Shown here one piece after another: positions 23,490 through 27,097 of a stretch of DNA of 27,097 bases. Origin of the DNA: Turicibacter sp. (GTDB lineage: Bacteria; Bacillota; Bacilli; MOL361; Turicibacteraceae). Under the pieces are notes generated by a model that did no database searches, was not told the origin of the DNA, and saw only the letters and a list, made by a program, of their open reading frames with translations. The stretch lies in assembly GCA_030531025.1 (NCBI GenBank), contig JAUMTV010000034.1:1-27097 (forward strand), read 5' to 3'. A program made the position numbers and the translations under genes. Position 1 is the stretch's first letter. Each line of letters begins with the position of its first letter.

Positions 23490-23723
23490 ATGGCAAAATT
23501 CACAATTGTTTCAAAAGATGAGTGCATCGCTTGTGGTGCATGTGGTGCAGTAGCTCCAGATGTATTCGGTTATGATGATGAAGGATACGCAGAAAACGTA
23601 TTTTCAGGAGATAACAACACTGGTACTGTTGAAATTGAAGCTAGTTTAGAAGCTGACGTTGTTGATGCTGCAGAAGGATGCCCAACTGAAGCAATCAAAG
23701 TTCAAGACTCACCTTTTAACTAA
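23490..23723 (+). CDS. fer: [4Fe-4S] ferredoxin
   Basis: A 77-residue acidic ferredoxin with one cluster. The ligands are C12, C15 and C18 in ECIACGACG, and C64 in [10 protein letters not shown]. Family blocks [14 protein letters not shown] and [12 protein letters not shown] match Bacillus-type Fer (YfhL/Fer group). It is a soluble low-potential electron carrier; the Bacillus homologue serves cytochrome P450 and other reductases, but the partners here are unknown. ATG 23490 follows GAAGGGGGAC; an in-frame GTG six codons earlier overlaps that ribosome-binding site. It stands alone with its own promoter and a strong terminator. Confidence 0.95.
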   Translation: MAKFTIVSKDECIACGACGAVAPDVFGYDDEGYAENVFSGDNNTGTVEIEASLEADVVDAAEGCPTEAIKVQDSPFN

Positions 23724-23771
23724 TATTTCCAATTCCTATTTTATTATGTAGGAATTGACCTTACTTTATTC

Positions 23772-23812
23772 AAAAAAAGAGCGATTAGGAGTTCCTAATC
23801 GCTCTTTTTTTA
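23772..23812. terminator. Bidirectional terminator between fer and rluB
   Basis: A 12-bp perfect stem, AGAGCGATTAGG (23778-23789) with CCTAATCGCTCT (23794-23805). It is flanked by A and T runs of at least seven, serving both converging genes. Confidence 0.92.
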
Positions 23813-24577
23813 AAATTGTCGCATTTTTGTAAAGCGTAATTTTGGTTTTTCTTTTTTATCATTTGCCATTGAAATTAATGTTTTAACTTCATGTGGAGTA
23901 AGTGGACGGAATTCTCCAGCTGCTAATCCAACGACGTCAATATTTCCAAATTGTTCACGACGTAATTTTTTTACTGGGAATCCAATCGCATCAAACATTT
24001 TTTTAACTTGGTGATAACGTCCTTCATGAATGACTAATCGCACCAAAGACGATTGGTTCTTTTTATCAACCGAAACTAATTGTGCTGTCGCAGGTTTCGT
24101 TTGATATCCATCAATCATAACACCACGTGCTAATGGCTTTAAACTTTCTTGTGTCACAATTCCTTTGACACGTGCTAAATATACTTTATCAATTTCTCCA
24201 CTTGGGTGCATCATTTTATTTGCAAATTCACCATCATTTGTTAATAATAGGACACCTGATGTATCATAATCTAAACGTCCAACAGGATATAAACGTTCTG
24301 ATACTTTATCTTTGAAAAAGTCTAAAACGGTGCGACGACTTTTCTCGTCTGATACCGTACTTACATATCCACGTGGCTTATGTAACACATAATAAACTTT
24401 TTTCTCACGTTGTAGCGGGATTCCTTCCACCTCAATTTTTTCTTTTCCTGTTACTTTAACACCTAATTCACGTACTACTTTATCATTAACCGTTACTTTT
24501 CCTTCTAAAATGAGTTGTTCTGCCTTACGACGTGATGCAACTCCTGCATGGGCAATAACTTTTTGTAATCGTTCCAT
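23810..24577 (-). CDS. rluB: 23S rRNA pseudouridine synthase, RluB family
   Basis: A 255-residue protein. An S4 RNA-binding domain (residues about 2-50, MERLQKVIAHAGVASRRKAE) is followed by the RsuA/RluB catalytic domain with GRLDYDTSGVLLLTNDG, catalytic Asp103, and the RYHQVKKMFDAIGFPVKKLRR block. The family makes a pseudouridine in the peptidyl-transferase region of 23S rRNA (position 2605 in E. coli). ATG 24577 follows GGAGGG; an upstream in-frame start overlaps that ribosome-binding site. It is downstream of spmB as in Bacillus. A separate sigma-A-like promoter precedes it, so it may be expressed independently of sporulation. Confidence 0.95.
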   Translation of the reverse strand: MERLQKVIAHAGVASRRKAEQLILEGKVTVNDKVVRELGVKVTGKEKIEVEGIPLQREKKVYYVLHKPRGYVSTVSDEKSRRTVLDFFKDKVSERLYPVGRLDYDTSGVLLLTNDGEFANKMMHPSGEIDKVYLARVKGIVTQESLKPLARGVMIDGYQTKPATAQLVSVDKKNQSSLVRLVIHEGRYHQVKKMFDAIGFPVKKLRREQFGNIDVVGLAAGEFRPLTPHEVKTLISMANDKKEKPKLRFTKMRQF

Positions 24578-24650
24578 TATAAAAAAACCCTCCAATCAGA
24601 GATCATATTAAATTCGACAAGAATTTCTGCGTACCCATCATTTTACCTTT

Positions 24651-24680
24651 ATTATAAGTAAAAATCAATGTTTAATCCAA
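24651..24680 (-). promoter_or_regulatory. Possible sigma-A promoter of rluB
   Basis: On the minus strand TTGGAT (24680-24675), 18-base spacer, TATAAT (24656-24651). The -10 is perfect, and it lies in the gap between spmB and rluB. Confidence 0.5.
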
Positions 24681-24710
24681 GGGAGATGTTATTTCACAAC
24701 TGATTTCGTT

Positions 24711-25229
24711 TTAGAAGAAAAGTGAAACGGCTAATATTGAAGCAGCAAAACCAATCAGATCGGCGGTCAACCCTAACTTTAACGCATGCTTCATTTCACT
24801 TAACCCTACTGCAGCAAAATAAACAGTAATAATATAAATCGTTGTATCTGTACTTCCTTGCATAATCGAAGCTAAGCGACCAAGTGTTGAGTCCGGACCA
24901 TAAATAGAAATCAAATCAGTCGTAACACTTAAAGCAGCAGATCCTGAAAGCGGACGAAGAATCATAAGTGGTAAGACATGCGCATCGACATGAATAGCTG
25001 TGAGAAGAGGATTCAACATTTCGGCAATGGCATCAACAATACCTGAGGCAAGAAAAACTTTAATGGCAACAATCATTCCCATAATATTAGGAACGAGTTG
25101 TACCGTTGTTCTCATCCCTTCTTTTGCCCCTTCAACGAAGTGATCAAAAGCATTTGTTTTATTGATAAAGGCCATCATAAAAACAGAAAGTAAAAATATT
25201 GGTAGGACATAGACGCTAATGGCTCCCAT
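24711..25229 (-). CDS. spmB: Spore maturation protein B, SpmB
   Basis: A 172-residue membrane protein, matching the usual size. Typical SpmB/nucleoside-recognition family features are the N-terminal VYVLPIFLLSVFMMAF segment, FVEGAKEGMRTTVQLVPNIMGMIVAIKVFLASG, LRPLSGSAALSV and MQGSTDTTIYIITVYFAAVG. With SpmA it acts in spore core dehydration and heat resistance; the exact transport activity is not known. ATG 25229 follows AAGGTGATGAG. It starts 4 bases after the spmA stop, so it is in the dacB-spmA-spmB operon. Confidence 0.95.
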   Translation of the reverse strand: MGAISVYVLPIFLLSVFMMAFINKTNAFDHFVEGAKEGMRTTVQLVPNIMGMIVAIKVFLASGIVDAIAEMLNPLLTAIHVDAHVLPLMILRPLSGSAALSVTTDLISIYGPDSTLGRLASIMQGSTDTTIYIITVYFAAVGLSEMKHALKLGLTADLIGFAASILAVSLFF

Positions 25230-25233
25230 CTCA

Positions 25234-25860
25234 TCACCTTCTTTCATATCGCTTCATACTGAGCTTATCACCAGACGATTGAATTTTTTTCATCCGACTA
25301 TAAATATTATGAATAATCAATCCACCGATCGTTGTAATACCTGAGGCAAATAAAATAGGCAAAAACACTTCGCTCGGATTTTCTGAGTGATACATATGTC
25401 TCACTCCAATAATAGTTGTAGGAATAATCGTAAACCCTGCTGTATTCATAACAAGAAGTGTATACATTTCAAAGCTTGGTTTACTTGGTTCAGGGTTGCT
25501 TGCTTGTAGCTCCTTCATTGCTTTTAGTCCAGTCGGAGTAGCAGCACTTCCTAACCCTAATAGATTACTCACCATATTTGTTGTTAAATATTTAAGTGCT
25601 GGGTGATTAGATCTTAAATTCGGATATAAAAATCGTGTAACTGGCGTTAACAGTTTACAAAGTCCGTCTAGCATTTTTGAATGGCTGGCAACCTGTAAAA
25701 TTCCAGTCCAAAAAATCATAATTCCCGCTAAATAAATCACTAAATTAATCGCTTCTTGAGCCCCTGCCAAAATAGAGTTGTTAACTTCACTTGTCGTTCC
25801 ATTAAAAAAGCTATAAATGATACCAATCGTAAAAAGTCCCATCCAAATTTTATGAATCAT
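25234..25860 (-). CDS. spmA: Spore maturation protein A, SpmA
   Basis: A 208-residue membrane protein with about five hydrophobic segments. Family blocks are IWMGLFTIGIIYSFFNG at the N-terminus, YLAGIMIFWTGILQVAS, NMVSNLLGLGSAATPTGLKAMKELQ, and the ILFASGITTIGGLI segment near the end. SpmA works with SpmB during spore maturation, in the mother cell's control of forespore dehydration. ATG 25860 follows GGCGGTGA and shares its A with the stop codon of dacB (TAATG), evidence of coupled translation; the upstream in-frame alternative overlaps dacB more and lacks a better site. Confidence 0.95.
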   Translation of the reverse strand: MIHKIWMGLFTIGIIYSFFNGTTSEVNNSILAGAQEAINLVIYLAGIMIFWTGILQVASHSKMLDGLCKLLTPVTRFLYPNLRSNHPALKYLTTNMVSNLLGLGSAATPTGLKAMKELQASNPEPSKPSFEMYTLLVMNTAGFTIIPTTIIGVRHMYHSENPSEVFLPILFASGITTIGGLIIHNIYSRMKKIQSSGDKLSMKRYERR

Positions 25861-26963
25861 TAAAAGGTCACCGCCCCTGTAAACCAATTGATTAATTTAT
25901 CAAACCAAGATTGTTTTTCAACTTGCGGTGTAATAGCTTTATAAACTGGTACTTCTTGTATAACGTCTCCATTCAGTAAAACTTCAAGCACCCCAACTTC
26001 ATTTTCTTTAGGTTTTTGATACAGTGCTAAATTTGTTGTTACTTTTTCGCTTCCATCTTTTTTCACAACAACATTCACTGTTTTTTCAACATATAACTTT
26101 TCATCTAAATTTTGATTTTGTATCGTAATTTCTCCAGGTTCAATAATGGTTTGCACGTCATAGTTATCAAATCCATAATTAAATAAACTCATGTGATCGT
26201 TCCAATCATCACCCGCTTTAAGGGTCACCACGATAAGTTCCATCTCGTCTTTTCTAGCTGATGTCACAAGTGTACGTCTTGCCTGTTTAGTAAAACCTGT
26301 TTTCCCCCCTATGGCATACTCATAGTAACCTGTCACTAACTTATGTTTATTATGCCAAACATAAGTCATGCCATTTTTAGTTGTAGCTTTATGTGTTTCT
26401 GTTCCTGTAATCTCTCTAAAAATTGGATTATTCATGGCATACTGCATAATAAGTGCCATATCTCTAGCCGTTGATAAATTATAAGTTGTCTCATCTAATC
26501 CTGATGGATTTTGGAAGATACTATTTGTCATTCCAATTTCTTTTGCTTTGTCATTCATCATCTTTACAAAGTCAGCTTCATCTCCCCCGACAAACTCTGC
26601 AATGGCCATTGCTGCATCATTTCCTGATCGAAGCATTAATCCATATAATAAATCAATTAGCTTGACCTGGTCACCTAAAGTTAAATATAACGCGGATCCC
26701 ACTTGCCTCGTAACATTATCACTTATTTCAACCCATGCATCAAGTTCGGCATTTTCAATCGCAACAATGGTTGTTAAGATTTTTGTAATACTTGCAATGT
26801 ACATTTGATTATCTGGACATTTCTCATATAAGACTCTCCCTGTTGATTGTTCCATTAAAATCCCACATTGCGAGCTGATCTCCATTGCTGATACTTTATT
26901 TTGATTAATCATCAAGAAAGCTCCTAGTACCGCAACAGTCAGTAGTACTTTGATTTTTTTCAT
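25860..26963 (-). CDS. dacB: D-alanyl-D-alanine carboxypeptidase, sporulation type (PBP5*-like, peptidase S11)
   Basis: A 367-residue low-molecular-mass penicillin-binding protein. A signal peptide ends at about residue 26 (KVSA). The S11 motifs are intact: SITK at 58-61, SGN at 113-115 and KTG at 221-223. A beta-rich C-terminal domain follows, ending in an amphipathic helix (SWFDKLINWFTGAV) likely to bind the membrane. It trims the terminal D-Ala of cortex peptidoglycan precursors and so limits crosslinking. As the first gene of dacB-spmA-spmB it matches the Bacillus operon, and a sigma-E-like promoter precedes it. ATG 26963 follows GAGGTGAG. The S11 family also includes dacF and dacA, so the symbol rests on operon context. 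Confidence 0.92.
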   Translation of the reverse strand: MKKIKVLLTVAVLGAFLMINQNKVSAMEISSQCGILMEQSTGRVLYEKCPDNQMYIASITKILTTIVAIENAELDAWVEISDNVTRQVGSALYLTLGDQVKLIDLLYGLMLRSGNDAAMAIAEFVGGDEADFVKMMNDKAKEIGMTNSIFQNPSGLDETTYNLSTARDMALIMQYAMNNPIFREITGTETHKATTKNGMTYVWHNKHKLVTGYYEYAIGGKTGFTKQARRTLVTSARKDEMELIVVTLKAGDDWNDHMSLFNYGFDNYDVQTIIEPGEITIQNQNLDEKLYVEKTVNVVVKKDGSEKVTTNLALYQKPKENEVGVLEVLLNGDVIQEVPVYKAITPQVEKQSWFDKLINWFTGAVTF

Positions 26964-26995
26964 CTTTTGCTCACCTCAGTCCTATAACTATTACC

Positions 26996-27022
26996 ACTCT
27001 ATGATAGTGATGCAAAAAATAT
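26996..27022 (-). promoter_or_regulatory. Sigma-E-like promoter of dacB-spmA-spmB
   Basis: On the minus strand ATA (27022-27020), 16-base spacer, CATAGAGT (27003-26996), seven of eight matches to CATACAnT, 32 bases before the start codon. The Bacillus dacB operon is transcribed by sigma-E. Confidence 0.55.
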
Positions 27023-27097
27023 CAATGAATAAAAACAACTCTTATGACAGATTTTTAAATATATTCTCGATTGACACGCATAAACAGACATCAAAAA

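Noticed and set aside
26816..26828. Third copy of the leader repeat (TTATCTGGAC) within dacB
   Set aside because: Only about ten bases match and they lie in a conserved coding region without a hairpin.

Overview
The window is a chromosomal segment, about one third G+C, from an endospore-forming member of the Bacillota (Firmicutes). SpoIVA, SpmA, SpmB, a SpoVIF-family protein, CotY/CotZ-type coat proteins, AddAB and strong AGGAGG ribosome-binding sites all point that way. The remains of an [FeFe]-hydrogenase-like locus suggest an anaerobe. A Turicibacter-like or related lineage would fit, but that is an inference. I see no rRNA, tRNA, IS element, integrase, prophage or CRISPR array.

Layout. 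(1) 1-1036, minus: a sensory-type [FeFe] hydrogenase gene running off the left edge, preceded by a small [2Fe-2S] ferredoxin-like gene. Both are broken, one by an in-frame TAA and one by a one-base frameshift. Upstream (1037-1475) lies gene-free DNA rich in hairpins and repeats. (2) 1519-5477: a VanY-type D,D-carboxypeptidase with an unusual N-terminal helical region and acidic tail, two paralogous cysteine-rich CotY/CotZ coat proteins (plus), and an acidic CotO-like protein (minus). (3) 5673-6953: a SEDS (RodA/FtsW/SpoVE) glycan polymerase. (4) 6990-14148, minus: the addB-addA recombination nuclease operon. (5) 14429-18295, minus: HU, SpoIVA, a SpoVIF-like protein and GpsA. (6) 18322-22111, minus: Der, a six-domain S1 protein and Cmk. 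(7) 22270-23262, minus: a tail-anchored acidic protein of unknown function. (8) 23490-23723, plus: a [4Fe-4S] ferredoxin. (9) 23810-26963, minus: RluB, then the dacB-spmA-spmB sporulation operon.

Regions 5 to 9 resemble, in content and broad order, the Bacillus subtilis dacB-spmAB-rluB ... fer ... cmk-ypfD ... der-gpsA ... spoIVA-hbs neighbourhood. Sporulation genes are therefore interleaved with housekeeping genes for DNA repair, translation, lipid precursor synthesis and nucleotide metabolism. Promoter-like motifs agree with this: sigma-E-like sites precede dacB and spoIVA, and sigma-K-like sites (AC-N16/17-CATAnnnTA) precede the CotO-like gene, the second coat gene and spoVIF.

Most of the window is conserved core genome. 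The parts that deserve a second look are the decayed hydrogenase locus, whose frame break sits on a canonical slippery heptamer, a 17-base leader element shared between that locus and addBA, the tandem repeats beside it, and the repeat-containing VanY protein.
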